A stretch of DNA of 64,000 bases from Kluyvera intermedia (GTDB lineage: Bacteria; Pseudomonadota; Gammaproteobacteria; Enterobacterales; Enterobacteriaceae). The stretch is from contig NZ_CP139986.1 in the NCBI RefSeq assembly GCF_034424175.1, positions 3,534,001 through 3,598,000 of the forward strand. The letters run 5' to 3'. Made by a program: the position numbers and the translations under genes. Shown piece after piece: positions 1 to 8,393 of the stretch. The notes beneath the pieces were generated by a model. That model was not told where the DNA came from, made no database searches, and saw only the letters and a list, made by a program, of their open reading frames with translations. How positions within the stretch are numbered: position 1 is the first letter of the stretch; the number at the start of each line of letters is the position of its first letter.

Positions 1-1299
1 CAGCAGGAGATGCGTCGCCTTTCTTACTCCTGGCGCTATATTCAGGAAGTGCTTTATATCGATGGACTCACGACCAAATGCTCGTCGCTGGAAAATAACG
101 GCAAAACCTTTACCTTCCCCCAGCCTGACCGCGTGACGCCCGCAGGCTATCGCGCGTGGTATACCGAACAAAACGATCTTGGCGTTAAACGCTATATGGC
201 CGCTTTCGCCTCAGAACACCATATGGTGATCATCGATCCCATATCGTTTATTGACGTGATCCCCTTTACCAATAACACCACGCAGATTGCGCTCATCAGC
301 GCCCACAATAACCGTGTGTTTGCCAGTAGCGACGAGTTGGATCCAAAAGTCTGGGAGCGTATCCACAAAAACAATCTCACCACGCTGACCGAAAACAACG
401 TGGTTTACACGGTGCGTCAATACCCTGATCTACAACTGACAATTTTGACCTGGTCTTCCACCCTGCCGTTGTCCGAACGATTACATCATCAGCTTCTCAT
501 CTGGATGCCCGCGGGTATGCTGTTTAGCCTGCTGGCGAGTTGGCTGATTATTCGCGTCCTGCGTCGTCTACAATCGCCACATCAGAGGATGCTGGATGCG
601 CTGAATAACGCCGAAATAACCGTTAACTATCAGCCAATTGTGTCGCTACAGGATGGAAAGGTCGTTGGCTGTGAAGCGCTGGCCCGCTGGAAGCAGCCCG
701 ATGGCAGCTATCTCTCTCCCGATATTTTCATTCCGCTTGCCGAGCAAACTGGCCTCATAACCCACCTGACCGAGAATGTGGTCAAATCGGTATTCCATGA
801 CCTCGGTAAATGGTTGCATCTCCACCCTGATTTCCATGTCTCCATTAATCTGTCAGTAGCTGACTTCCACTCTGTGGTACTACGAACCTTACTGCATCAA
901 CAGTTGAGAACGTGGAACATTAAGCCACAACAAATTGCGCTGGAGCTCACTGAACGCGGCTTTGCGGATTCGAAGACCACCCTGCCCGCGATTGCCGCCT
1001 ATCGCCGTAATGGGCACCCTGTCTATATCGATGATTTTGGAACCGGCTACTCCAGCCTGCGCTACCTGCAAGACCTTGAAGTCGATACCTTAAAACTCGA
1101 CAAATCTTTCGTCGATGCACTGGAATACGCGCAGGTAACGCCGTATATCATTGAGATGGCAAAAACGTTGCAACTGAATATTGTGGCGGAGGGCATTGAA
1201 ACGCCCTGTCAGGAGAAATGGTTACGCGAACATGGCGTACAGTTTGGGCAGGGCTGGCTCTACAGTAAAGCCTTACCGAAAGAGGCTTTTATTCTCTGA
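1..1299 (+). CDS. pdeB: Cyclic-di-GMP phosphodiesterase YlaB/PdeB, 5' end outside window
   Basis: Membrane-bound EAL phosphodiesterase that would hydrolyse c-di-GMP. The frame is open from base 1, so the N-terminus (first membrane helix) lies outside the window. Counting from the first ATG (base 10), the periplasmic CSS-domain motif C-S-S is at residues 24-26, a membrane helix at about 163-184, and the EAL domain follows, with EAL at 222-224. The usual catalytic set is visible: Asn280, Glu312, the DDFGTG motif at 341-346, Lys365 and Glu394, so it looks active. The CSS domain in this family senses periplasmic redox state through its cysteines (family knowledge). The sequence matches E. coli YlaB closely but ends some residues earlier, at KEAFIL. 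It converges with lacZ, with a hairpin between them. Confidence 0.9.
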   Translation, partial: QQEMRRLSYSWRYIQEVLYIDGLTTKCSSLENNGKTFTFPQPDRVTPAGYRAWYTEQNDLGVKRYMAAFASEHHMVIIDPISFIDVIPFTNNTTQIALISAHNNRVFASSDELDPKVWERIHKNNLTTLTENNVVYTVRQYPDLQLTILTWSSTLPLSERLHHQLLIWMPAGMLFSLLASWLIIRVLRRLQSPHQRMLDALNNAEITVNYQPIVSLQDGKVVGCEALARWKQPDGSYLSPDIFIPLAEQTGLITHLTENVVKSVFHDLGKWLHLHPDFHVSINLSVADFHSVVLRTLLHQQLRTWNIKPQQIALELTERGFADSKTTLPAIAAYRRNGHPVYIDDFGTGYSSLRYLQDLEVDTLKLDKSFVDALEYAQVTPYIIEMAKTLQLNIVAEGIETPCQEKWLREHGVQFGQGWLYSKALPKEAFIL

Positions 1300-1320
1300 G
1301 CTGAGAATAACCTGCGTGGA

Positions 1321-1351
1321 CATGGCATCAGCGCTTCGCACTGATGCCATG
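1321..1351. terminator. Hairpin between convergent pdeB and lacZ
   Basis: An 11-bp perfect inverted repeat (CATGGCATCAG / CTGATGCCATG) with a 9-base loop lies between the two stop codons. There is no long T-run on either side, so it may act as a weak bidirectional terminator or a 3'-end stabiliser. Confidence 0.5.
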
Positions 1352-1359
1352 CGATTGAA

Positions 1360-4300
1360 TTAGCGTTGCTGCCAGCTAAACGTATAGCGCAACCGCCGTT
1401 GCGGCAGTAAATACTCCGGCAGTACGCTAGGGCTCCAGGAATCATCTCCGCCGACGCCCATATGGAAGGCATCAAGGTTCAGCCAGCATCCCGGCTCTTC
1501 CCGCAGCAGGTGATGATGCGTGACCTCGTGTAGCTGACGCTGGCTGTAGCGACTCAAGCCGAAGTGGAAATTACCCTGCCAGCCGTGCACACCGTAATCA
1601 AGCTGGCGCGTTTCGCCGCGCAGGCCGTTTTCCGTCGGGAAGATATACGGCGTATGCAGCGCCGCCAGCGGCAATGTCCAGCGCCCCTGGCGCGCCGCTA
1701 GCCGACGATCAGGATAGTTTTCATGTGGGCCTAATCCCAGCCAACTGACCTGTTCTTCCACCGCCGCCAACTGACAATGCAAACCAATACGCGCCGGATG
1801 CGGGATATCGTCAGCGACCTGCACATCGATATCACCGTGCAGCACGCCATGTGTATCGATAAGCCAGAGTTTATGGCTGATAAACAACACCTTGCCCTGA
1901 TATTCCCAGCTATGCTGCGTTTCCACTTCAACGCCACGGTCATATTCAAACGCTCGGCACAGCAGCAATCGTGGCATCATCGCGTACATCCCCGCCGCTT
2001 TCCAACGTTCCACCCATGCATTCGGGTCAATGCGTGTGACTTCGCTTACACCAATGTCGTTATCCAACGGTGCACGAGTGAAATTATCACTCAGCGGTGA
2101 CAACAAGCTCGGTTGCCCGTCGCGCCACCACTGCGCCAAATCACCAGACTCACGGCTAAACTGCCAGCGCTGGTTGCCATGGTGAATCTCGAATGCCTGG
2201 GCCTCAACGCACAGTTGCGGTGCTTCACCTTCACCCTGCGGTACGGGCAGTGACAATGCTGACGGCAGCGGCCACTGCTCCCAGGCGCATATATGATTGG
2301 CCGCAGACCAGTCTGTCGCCTGTGGCTGATAAACTTCGAGGTTTAACCAGCACTCGCCATGTAGCGCAGCAAATTCGCTGAATGGCAGCGTCACCCGTTG
2401 GGTCGACTGCGGTGCAATATTCAGCGCGATATCGCCATCGGCAATGGTTTTGCCCGCGACGTTAACCGACCAGCGCAGCCGCTCGTTATCGGTGTGACGG
2501 AACAGGTAATCACTGGTGATATCGACCGTGAACGGCGTGGGTTCCACTTGCTTAAAGGTGAAGAACTGCTGCGCCCGCTGGGCCTCAAAGAGCGCCGGAT
2601 GTGGGGTTCTATCCGGGAACACCAGTCCGTTCATACAAAACTGGCGGTCGTTTGGCGTATCACCAAAATCGCCGCCATAGGCCCAGAAGGTGATGCCGCT
2701 GTCATCGGTTTTACACAGCGCCTGATCGACCCAGTCCCAGACAAATCCGCCCTGCAAGCGCGGATTTTCACGGAACGCCTGCCAGTATTTAGCAAAGCCG
2801 CCGAAGCTATTGCCCATCGCATGGGCGTATTCACATAAGATCAGCGGACGCGTCTCATCCGGCAGGCCAATCCACTTTTTGATGCCCCATTTCGTTACTG
2901 TCGGATGCGGCTGATCGGTATCCACGCGGGAATACATCGGACAGATAATATCGGTCGCCGCCGTATTGGCTCCGCCGCCCTCATACTGTACCGGACGCGA
3001 AGGATCGGCCGTTTTTAGCCAGCGATACAGCGCATCATGGTTTGCGCCGTGGCCCGACTCATTGCCTAAAGACCAGATGATAATGGAAGGATGATTGCGG
3101 TCACGCGCGACCATACGGGTCACACGTTCACTCATCGCAGGTAGCCAGCGCGGATCGTCTGCGAGACGGCTCATCGGCACCATGCCATGGGTTTCAATGT
3201 TTGCCTCGTCCACCACGTACAAACCGTACTGGTCACACAGGCGATACCACAGCGGATGATTAGGATAATGGGAGCAGCGCACCGCATTGAAATTATGCTG
3301 TTTCATCAGTTCAATATCGCGGCGCATAGTCGCTTCATCCACCGCCTGCCCATATTCCGGGTGATGCTCATGACGGTTCACACCGCGAATCAGCAGCGGC
3401 TGACCATTCAGCTTGAGCAGGCCGTTACTGATTTCCACCTGACGGAAACCCACGTCGCAAGCTTCCGATTCCAGTTGTTGCCCATTCGCATCACGCAGAG
3501 TCAGCACCAGACGGTAGAGATTTGGCGCTTCCGCACTCCATAAGGCCGGCTGCGCCAGCGACAGCGTCAGGTTAACGCGTTCAGCCCAACCGCCGCGTTC
3601 ATCAACGATATTGTCACCCGGCGTTTGACGACCGCTCGCCACTTGCTTTTCGCCGTGCCATAGCGTGGCCTCCACTTCCGCTGCCGCAAAATCCTCCCCC
3701 TCCAGGGTGACCTGAATGTCCAGCTCGCCGTGGGTGAATCGGTCATACAGTCGTGGCGTGACCTGATAATCGGCAATACGGGTAGCCGTTTTGTGCAGTA
3801 GCGTGACGTCGCGATAAATGCCGCTCATCCGCCACATATCCTGATCTTCAAGATAGCTGCCATCGCACCAGCGCAGCACCATCACCGCCAGCCGGTTCTC
3901 CCCGGCCTGCACTACGCCGCTAAGATCAAATTCGGCGGGCAATCTGCTGTCTTGTGAATAACCGACCCATTTTCCGTTGCACCACAGGTGAAATGCCGAG
4001 TTAACACCGTCGAAAATAATCCGCGTCTGGCCTTGTGCCAGCCAGTCAGCTTTGACATGGAATGTGCGTGAATAGCAGCCGGTTGGGTTATCGATCGGCA
4101 CCCACGGCGGCGTTACCGCAATAGGATAAGTGACGTTAGTATAAATCGGCGTATCGAAGCCCTGCATCTGCCAGTTAGACGGTACCGGCATCACCACCGT
4201 ATCGCTAAGATCCTGTTCTACCCAGCTCTCTGGCACCGCTTCTGGCGCGTTGAAAAAGCTAAATTGCCAATTGCCGTTCAGCGAGCGGCGGGCGGTGCTG

Positions 4301-4446
4301 ACGTTATCCCACAATGCGTCTTCTGGCGTGCGCCAGCTGTGAAACGGCGCATGGGCAGGCAAACGGTGCCACTGGCTCAACTGTGGATTTTCCCAATCAC
4401 GGCGTGCCAGTAAAGCAGAGAGGGGTAAAGCGGAAGACGACGTCAT
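1360..4446 (-). CDS. lacZ: Beta-galactosidase LacZ
   Basis: Hydrolyses lactose to glucose and galactose and forms allolactose; cytoplasmic GH2 tetramer. The protein has 1028 residues (E. coli LacZ 1024) and is collinear with it throughout. The acid/base glutamate lies in LGNESGHG (Glu463) and the nucleophile in LCEYAHAMG (Glu539), so the enzyme appears intact. It is preceded by a lac operator overlapping the leader and by lacI on the same strand, giving the order lacI-lacZ. No lacY or lacA follows; pdeB is next, in the opposite direction, so lactose uptake must come from elsewhere or the natural substrate is another beta-galactoside. The ATG at 4446 has a GAGGT ribosome site upstream. In E. 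coli lac lies elsewhere on the chromosome. Confidence 0.97.
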   Translation of the reverse strand: MTSSSALPLSALLARRDWENPQLSQWHRLPAHAPFHSWRTPEDALWDNVSTARRSLNGNWQFSFFNAPEAVPESWVEQDLSDTVVMPVPSNWQMQGFDTPIYTNVTYPIAVTPPWVPIDNPTGCYSRTFHVKADWLAQGQTRIIFDGVNSAFHLWCNGKWVGYSQDSRLPAEFDLSGVVQAGENRLAVMVLRWCDGSYLEDQDMWRMSGIYRDVTLLHKTATRIADYQVTPRLYDRFTHGELDIQVTLEGEDFAAAEVEATLWHGEKQVASGRQTPGDNIVDERGGWAERVNLTLSLAQPALWSAEAPNLYRLVLTLRDANGQQLESEACDVGFRQVEISNGLLKLNGQPLLIRGVNRHEHHPEYGQAVDEATMRRDIELMKQHNFNAVRCSHYPNHPLWYRLCDQYGLYVVDEANIETHGMVPMSRLADDPRWLPAMSERVTRMVARDRNHPSIIIWSLGNESGHGANHDALYRWLKTADPSRPVQYEGGGANTAATDIICPMYSRVDTDQPHPTVTKWGIKKWIGLPDETRPLILCEYAHAMGNSFGGFAKYWQAFRENPRLQGGFVWDWVDQALCKTDDSGITFWAYGGDFGDTPNDRQFCMNGLVFPDRTPHPALFEAQRAQQFFTFKQVEPTPFTVDITSDYLFRHTDNERLRWSVNVAGKTIADGDIALNIAPQSTQRVTLPFSEFAALHGECWLNLEVYQPQATDWSAANHICAWEQWPLPSALSLPVPQGEGEAPQLCVEAQAFEIHHGNQRWQFSRESGDLAQWWRDGQPSLLSPLSDNFTRAPLDNDIGVSEVTRIDPNAWVERWKAAGMYAMMPRLLLCRAFEYDRGVEVETQHSWEYQGKVLFISHKLWLIDTHGVLHGDIDVQVADDIPHPARIGLHCQLAAVEEQVSWLGLGPHENYPDRRLAARQGRWTLPLAALHTPYIFPTENGLRGETRQLDYGVHGWQGNFHFGLSRYSQRQLHEVTHHHLLREEPGCWLNLDAFHMGVGGDDSWSPSVLPEYLLPQRRLRYTFSWQQR

Positions 4447-4455
4447 AATTACCTC

Positions 4456-4476
4456 ATTGCGAAGCGCTCACAATTT
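4456..4476 (-). promoter_or_regulatory. lac operator (O1-like) in front of lacZ
   Basis: On the minus strand the leader contains AATTGTGAGCGCTTCGCAAT, close to the E. coli O1 half-site AATTGTGAGCG and near-palindromic around GCGCTTCGC. It lies 10-30 bases upstream of the lacZ ATG, where LacI binding would block transcription. A TGTGATCTAACTC half-site resembling a CRP box lies farther upstream, overlapping the end of lacI (about 4530-4544). Confidence 0.85.
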
Positions 4477-4539
4477 CTTATGAGAGTGCCCGGATCGCGC
4501 AGTTTGGTAAAGGATCGGATCAGCAGGAAGCGAGTTAGA

Positions 4540-5619
4540 TCACAAATCGTTCGATCGTCTTGCTACCCTCGCCGCCAGCTCCTGCAAGCACTGCGCCAGA
4601 CAATCATCCGGCAATACCTCCGGTGCGCTGGCCGCCGTTGAGTGACGCACAACAAGTTCGACATTCAGACGAACTTGTTGAAGCTCTGTGGCCTGCGAAG
4701 TCTTATTAATCAGCCAGTCAACGCTTAGGCGCCCGGCCTCTTTAAACTGCTGACGCACGGTGGTCAGCGGCGGCGAGAACCAGGCGCTGTCGGTGGTATC
4801 GTCATAGCCGATAACCGATAATTGTCCCGGCACCCGAATACCTTTTTCCGCACAGGCACGTAGTACGCCCAGCGCCATCTGGTCGTTTGCCACCAGCACG
4901 GCTTGCGGATACGGTTTGGTATTGAGCAGGTGATGCGCTTTTTCATATCCCGATGCCGCGCTCCAGTCACCATACGCCACTGCACCGGACTCAATTCCCG
5001 CCTGTTGCAGCGCACGCTGCCAGCCAGCGAGTCGCGCCCGCGCAGAGACTGAGCTTTGCGGGCCAGCCAAGAGTGCAATCCGCTGATGCCCTAACGCCAG
5101 CAGATGTTCAACGCCCAAGTCAGCGCCCTGGTCTGCGTCAAACACTAGGCTATTCACCTGCGCATCATTGCCCACATCAAGAAACAGCACGGGCACAGGT
5201 GAAGCCGCAGCCAGCGCTTCTGCCACCTCGCGCTCCAGCGGCACGTTGATCAGTAGACCTTCCACACGTTGGGACAAAAGTTCCTGTAAAGCCGTAAAAC
5301 AGGCATCGCGGTCGTTGTTTTCTACCATCGAAATCAATACCGACAACCCCACTTCTCCCGCGCGTCGCTTCACGGCAGAGGCAATTTGCGAGGGAGCGTG
5401 AAGCGCCAGATCGGTGGTCAATAACCCTAGCGTACGCGTCGCCTTGCCGGCCAGCTGTTGCGCGCCGCGATTAGGCACGTAGTTCAGTTCCCGCATCGCG
5501 GCCTGCACTTTTTCTCGCGTACGTTCAGAGACATGCGCGGCCTGATTGATGACCCGCGACACAGTCTGATAGGAAACCCCGGCAACACGGGCTACATCAT
5601 AAAGCGTAATTGTTTTCAT
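4540..5619 (-). CDS. lacI: Lac repressor LacI
   Basis: LacI-family repressor of lacZ, released by allolactose. It has 359 residues against 360 in E. coli. The N-terminus carries the helix-turn-helix (TLYDVARVAGVSYQTVSRVI, about residues 4-23) with the YQ-TVSRV recognition helix identical to E. coli LacI, then the hinge (QQLAGK), then the periplasmic-binding-protein-like core (SVSARARLAGW, ANDQMALG, GYDDT). The C-terminus keeps a leucine-containing tail (LQELAARVARR) in the place of the tetramerisation helix. The recognition helix agrees with the operators seen at 4456-4476 and 5678-5693. It lies upstream of lacZ on the same strand. Confidence 0.96.
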   Translation of the reverse strand: MKTITLYDVARVAGVSYQTVSRVINQAAHVSERTREKVQAAMRELNYVPNRGAQQLAGKATRTLGLLTTDLALHAPSQIASAVKRRAGEVGLSVLISMVENNDRDACFTALQELLSQRVEGLLINVPLEREVAEALAAASPVPVLFLDVGNDAQVNSLVFDADQGADLGVEHLLALGHQRIALLAGPQSSVSARARLAGWQRALQQAGIESGAVAYGDWSAASGYEKAHHLLNTKPYPQAVLVANDQMALGVLRACAEKGIRVPGQLSVIGYDDTTDSAWFSPPLTTVRQQFKEAGRLSVDWLINKTSQATELQQVRLNVELVVRHSTAASAPEVLPDDCLAQCLQELAARVARRSNDL

Positions 5620-5677
5620 ACTGACTCAGATAAACCGGCGTGATAGCAGCAGTGTAACCTGAAAAATTAATTTGTGC

Positions 5678-5693
5678 TGTGAGCGCTTCGCAA
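5678..5693. promoter_or_regulatory. Second lac operator, upstream of lacI
   Basis: TGTGAGCGCTTCGCAA here is identical, base for base, to the core of the lacZ operator about 1.2 kb away. It sits 59-74 bases upstream of the lacI start and directly after the yczE stop codon. The position suggests autoregulation of lacI, DNA looping with the lacZ operator, or a roadblock to read-through from yczE (inference). Confidence 0.75.
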
Positions 5694-5695
5694 AA

Positions 5696-6316
5696 TCAGA
5701 TTGGCCGCTCAGCTTTTATCGGGCGGCGCTGAGCCACACGCGGTAACTGGAACCACGGTAGACAAATCTGTATGAGCGGCCCAATCGCCAGCGCATAAAT
5801 TACGGTACCGATACCGAACGTACCGCCCAGTAGCGTACCAATCACTAACACCGACAGCTCAATAGCCATGCGGATCCAGCGAACAGACCAGCCGGTACGC
5901 GTATGAATACCGGTCATCAGCCCATCGCGCGGCCCGGCGCCAAAGCCCGCGCCAATATACATACCGGTCGCCAGTGCGTTAAGAATCACCGCCAGCCCCA
6001 GCATCAGCCCGCGTAGCCATAACGATTCCAGCGGCGGCATGAGCGCTAGCGTCGCATCTGCGGCCAGCCCCAACACAATCACATTACTGATAGTGCCAAG
6101 CCCCGGACGCTGACGCAGCGGGATCCACAGCAGCAACACGGCGGCACCGGTGAGGATCATCACCACGCCCAAATTCACGGAGGTCAATCCGGCGACCCCA
6201 AGATGAAATACGTTCCACGGGTCAGCGCCCAGGTTGGCGCGGACGTAAACGGCGGTCGACACCCCATAAAGCATTAACCCAAAATAAAGCTGAATCAGTC
6301 GGCGTAGCATTGGCAC
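5696..6316 (-). CDS. YczE/YyaS/YitT-family membrane protein
   Basis: Integral membrane protein of 206 residues with about five hydrophobic helices and the family signatures GADPWNVFHLG (about residues 30-40) and GFGAGPRDGLMTG (about 124-136). Substrate is unknown; the family is often found beside MocR-type regulators, as here. It is divergent from the MocR-type gene at 6400 with only 83 bases between them, so they probably share a control region. The stop codon abuts a lac operator and lacI follows on the same strand, so its transcript could run into lacI. Confidence 0.8.
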   Translation of the reverse strand: MPMLRRLIQLYFGLMLYGVSTAVYVRANLGADPWNVFHLGVAGLTSVNLGVVMILTGAAVLLLWIPLRQRPGLGTISNVIVLGLAADATLALMPPLESLWLRGLMLGLAVILNALATGMYIGAGFGAGPRDGLMTGIHTRTGWSVRWIRMAIELSVLVIGTLLGGTFGIGTVIYALAIGPLIQICLPWFQLPRVAQRRPIKAERPI

Positions 6317-6372
6317 CTCTGCCTGTCGGTTTAGAGCTTCATCATCACCAAAAATGGCATTATGATTAATGA

Positions 6373-6390
6373 CCAGTTTTTAAAAAGTGG
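6373..6390. promoter_or_regulatory. Near-palindrome between yczE-type and MocR-type genes
   Basis: CCAGTTTTTAAAAAGTGG matches its own reverse complement at 16 of 18 positions and lies 10 bases before the regulator's ATG. It is a candidate operator for the divergent pair; this is inferred from symmetry and position only. Confidence 0.35.
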
Positions 6391-6399
6391 ACTGCTGAT

Positions 6400-7824
6400 A
6401 TGTTACGACGTTCCACCACGCAATCTTTAGTCCGCCTGCTGGGTCACTGGCAGGAAACTCCATCATCCACACCGCTGTGGCGACAGCTGACGGATGCGCT
6501 GCAGTTATTGATTCTCGATGGGCGACTGCCGCTAGGAACCCGTCTGCCTGGCGAGCGCGAGTTCGCCAGCGCGCTGGGCGTAAGCCGCACCACTATTGCT
6601 AGCGCACTGGCGCAGCTGCGTGATGAGGGATATGTGCAGAGCCGTCAGGGTAGCGGGTCGACGGTCACGCTCGCGGGTGAAAGTGCCCAGCGTTCATCGC
6701 GTCTGCCGACCTCGCCGACGCTCGACCTCTCCACCGCCGCACTTGCCGCGGGAGCAGAAATACATCAAGCATACAGCCATGCTCTCGGGGCGCTGCCGGG
6801 CTATCTCAGCCATACCGGCTACGACCAGCAGGGTCTACCGGAATTACGCGAAGCCATTGCTCGTCGCTATTGCGCACGTGGATTGCCCACCACCGCTGAT
6901 GAAATTATGTTGGTTAACGGCGCACTAAGCGGACTGGCATTAATCCTGCGTTACCTCACCGGGCCGGGCGATCGTGTGGTGGTAGAAACCCCCACCTACC
7001 CGCTTGCCATCGCCGCGATTGAAGGCGCGTCATGCCGACCGGTCGCCCTTCCCCTGCCGCACAACGGCTGGGATACAGACGGGCTGGCGGCTATCATCGC
7101 CCAAACGGCACCACGTCTGGCGTATCTGATGCCCGATTTTCAAAACCCAACCGGACAGTGTATGGATGCAGCGACCCGACAAATTGTCGCCGACCTTTCT
7201 GCACGCACCTGTACCGCATTGGTCGTCGACGAAACCATGGTTGATTTATGGTACAACGCCCCACCCCCGCCGCCGCTGGCGGCATTTAATACAGATGCAC
7301 CAATTATCACCGTCGGCTCAACCGGGAAAAGTTTTTGGGGTGGTCTGCGACTGGGATGGCTGCGGGCATCGTCTCAAACCATCGCTGCACTGATCCAAAC
7401 TCGCGATACCCTGGATTTAGGCTCGCCGCTGCTGGAACAACTCGCCACCTGCTGGCTATTGGACAACGAAAAAACGCTGCTCCCTGAACGAAGAAGGCTG
7501 CTGACAGCGCGACGGGATATGTGTGCGGAACTGATGCGTGAGTATTTTCCACAATGGAAATTTGTCTTACCGGAGGGAGGATTGTCGTTCTGGGTGGAGT
7601 TACCCGAAATGATGGCCACCCGCTTTGCCGCACGCGCGGAAAGCAGTGGCATCCATCTTGGCGTCGGCACGCGTTTTGGCCTGGCGGGTGGCGGGGAAAG
7701 AAACCTGCGCATACCTTTTACGCTTGATGACGAAACGCTTAAGCGTGCCTTCACCACATTACAGCCAATATGGGCAATGTTAGCAGGCCAGCATGGCGCA
7801 AATAGAATACGGAAAATTATATAA
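6400..7824 (+). CDS. MocR-type (GntR/aminotransferase) transcriptional regulator, YczR-like
   Basis: A 474-residue regulator with an N-terminal GntR winged helix (LGTRLPGEREFASALGVSRT at about 46-65) and a C-terminal fold-type I aminotransferase domain. The aminotransferase part keeps the PLP features: the aspartate/asparagine region LMPDFQNPTGQ (about 244-254), VDETMVDLW, and the Schiff-base lysine in TVGSTGKSFWGGLRLGW (about 306-322). Regulators of this type bind PLP or its adducts and control an adjacent gene; the divergent yczE-type gene is the obvious target. The ligand is unknown. The ATG at 6400 has only a weak ribosome site. Confidence 0.85.
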   Translation: MLRRSTTQSLVRLLGHWQETPSSTPLWRQLTDALQLLILDGRLPLGTRLPGEREFASALGVSRTTIASALAQLRDEGYVQSRQGSGSTVTLAGESAQRSSRLPTSPTLDLSTAALAAGAEIHQAYSHALGALPGYLSHTGYDQQGLPELREAIARRYCARGLPTTADEIMLVNGALSGLALILRYLTGPGDRVVVETPTYPLAIAAIEGASCRPVALPLPHNGWDTDGLAAIIAQTAPRLAYLMPDFQNPTGQCMDAATRQIVADLSARTCTALVVDETMVDLWYNAPPPPPLAAFNTDAPIITVGSTGKSFWGGLRLGWLRASSQTIAALIQTRDTLDLGSPLLEQLATCWLLDNEKTLLPERRRLLTARRDMCAELMREYFPQWKFVLPEGGLSFWVELPEMMATRFAARAESSGIHLGVGTRFGLAGGGERNLRIPFTLDDETLKRAFTTLQPIWAMLAGQHGANRIRKII

Positions 7825-7911
7825 TAACGCGCCGAGGAAAAATGAATCCTCAAACAGAACTAGCCTTGTATTATTATATTATTTAGTGAAAACCCAGCAC
7901 AAAATAATATA
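7825..7911. other. AT-rich gap downstream of the MocR-type gene
   Basis: Contains a short inverted repeat, GAGGA/TCCTC, with an A-rich loop, and several TATTA/ATATT tracts. No gene or clear terminator was recognised. Confidence 0.4.
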
Positions 7912-8127
7912 TTAATGCTGCGGAGGAATCGGGAATCCTTTCAGGGAAATGACAAACGATTCTCCCTCTTTTTTAATCTTTGCGCCGGTATCGCACCAGT
8001 CAGAGGCAATACGAAAGAACTCATCGCTGCCCACATCCCAGTCCAGAAGAACATGTTTAACATAGCCTGAACGTAACAGATTGCAGGCTTCACTGTAATT
8101 ACACGCTATTGAGGGTTGCTGTTTCAT
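7912..8127 (-). CDS. Unrecognised small acidic protein, second gene of a two-gene unit
   Basis: A 71-residue protein, function not recognised. Its ATG overlaps the stop of the upstream gene by four bases (ATGA), so the two are translationally coupled. The order of hydrophobic strand (YVKHVLLDWDV), acidic helix (SDEFFRIASDWCD) and final strand (ESFVISLKGF) faintly recalls the TusA/SirA sulfur-carrier fold, but the CPxP motif of that family is absent. Cysteines are at 9, 15 and 45. With the ribbon-helix-helix-like partner it could be a toxin of a type II system or an unrelated cofactor; the sequence does not decide. Confidence 0.6.
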   Translation of the reverse strand: MKQQPSIACNYSEACNLLRSGYVKHVLLDWDVGSDEFFRIASDWCDTGAKIKKEGESFVISLKGFPIPPQH

Positions 8128-8372
8128 TTTTTCTTCTTCAGGATTTTCCGTAATGCTTTGATTTCTTTAGATGTAAATGGCGAAACATCTTCTTCCGTAT
8201 GTTGGCTATCGATGTCATCTTCACATACACCCGCCTGTTCCTGGTTCTCGAAAGCAAGCAACAGGAGCTTTTGGGTCGCGGCACTTAATGTCAGGCTATT
8301 CTCTTCGGCATAGTGGCGAAGACTTTCTTTTACGGTTTCATCAATTTTTACATTGAGCACTGCGACTGTCAT
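8124..8372 (-). CDS. Ribbon-helix-helix-like protein, first gene of a two-gene unit
   Basis: An 82-residue protein. Residues 2-45 read like a ribbon-helix-helix DNA-binding antitoxin: a strand AVLNVKID, then helices ETVKESLRHYAEENS and TLSAATQKLLLLAFENQ. The C-terminal half is acidic, then ends in the basic tail KALRKILKKKK. Such proteins usually bind their own promoter and, in type II toxin-antitoxin systems, the partner protein. An AGGAAGAGG ribosome site precedes the ATG, and a CGCGC-ATCG-GCGCG inverted repeat lies 22-35 bases upstream as a possible operator. Base composition is AT-richer than the flanking core genes. Confidence 0.65.
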   Translation of the reverse strand: MTVAVLNVKIDETVKESLRHYAEENSLTLSAATQKLLLLAFENQEQAGVCEDDIDSQHTEEDVSPFTSKEIKALRKILKKKK

Positions 8373-8393
8373 GTTGACCTCTTCCTGTCACAA

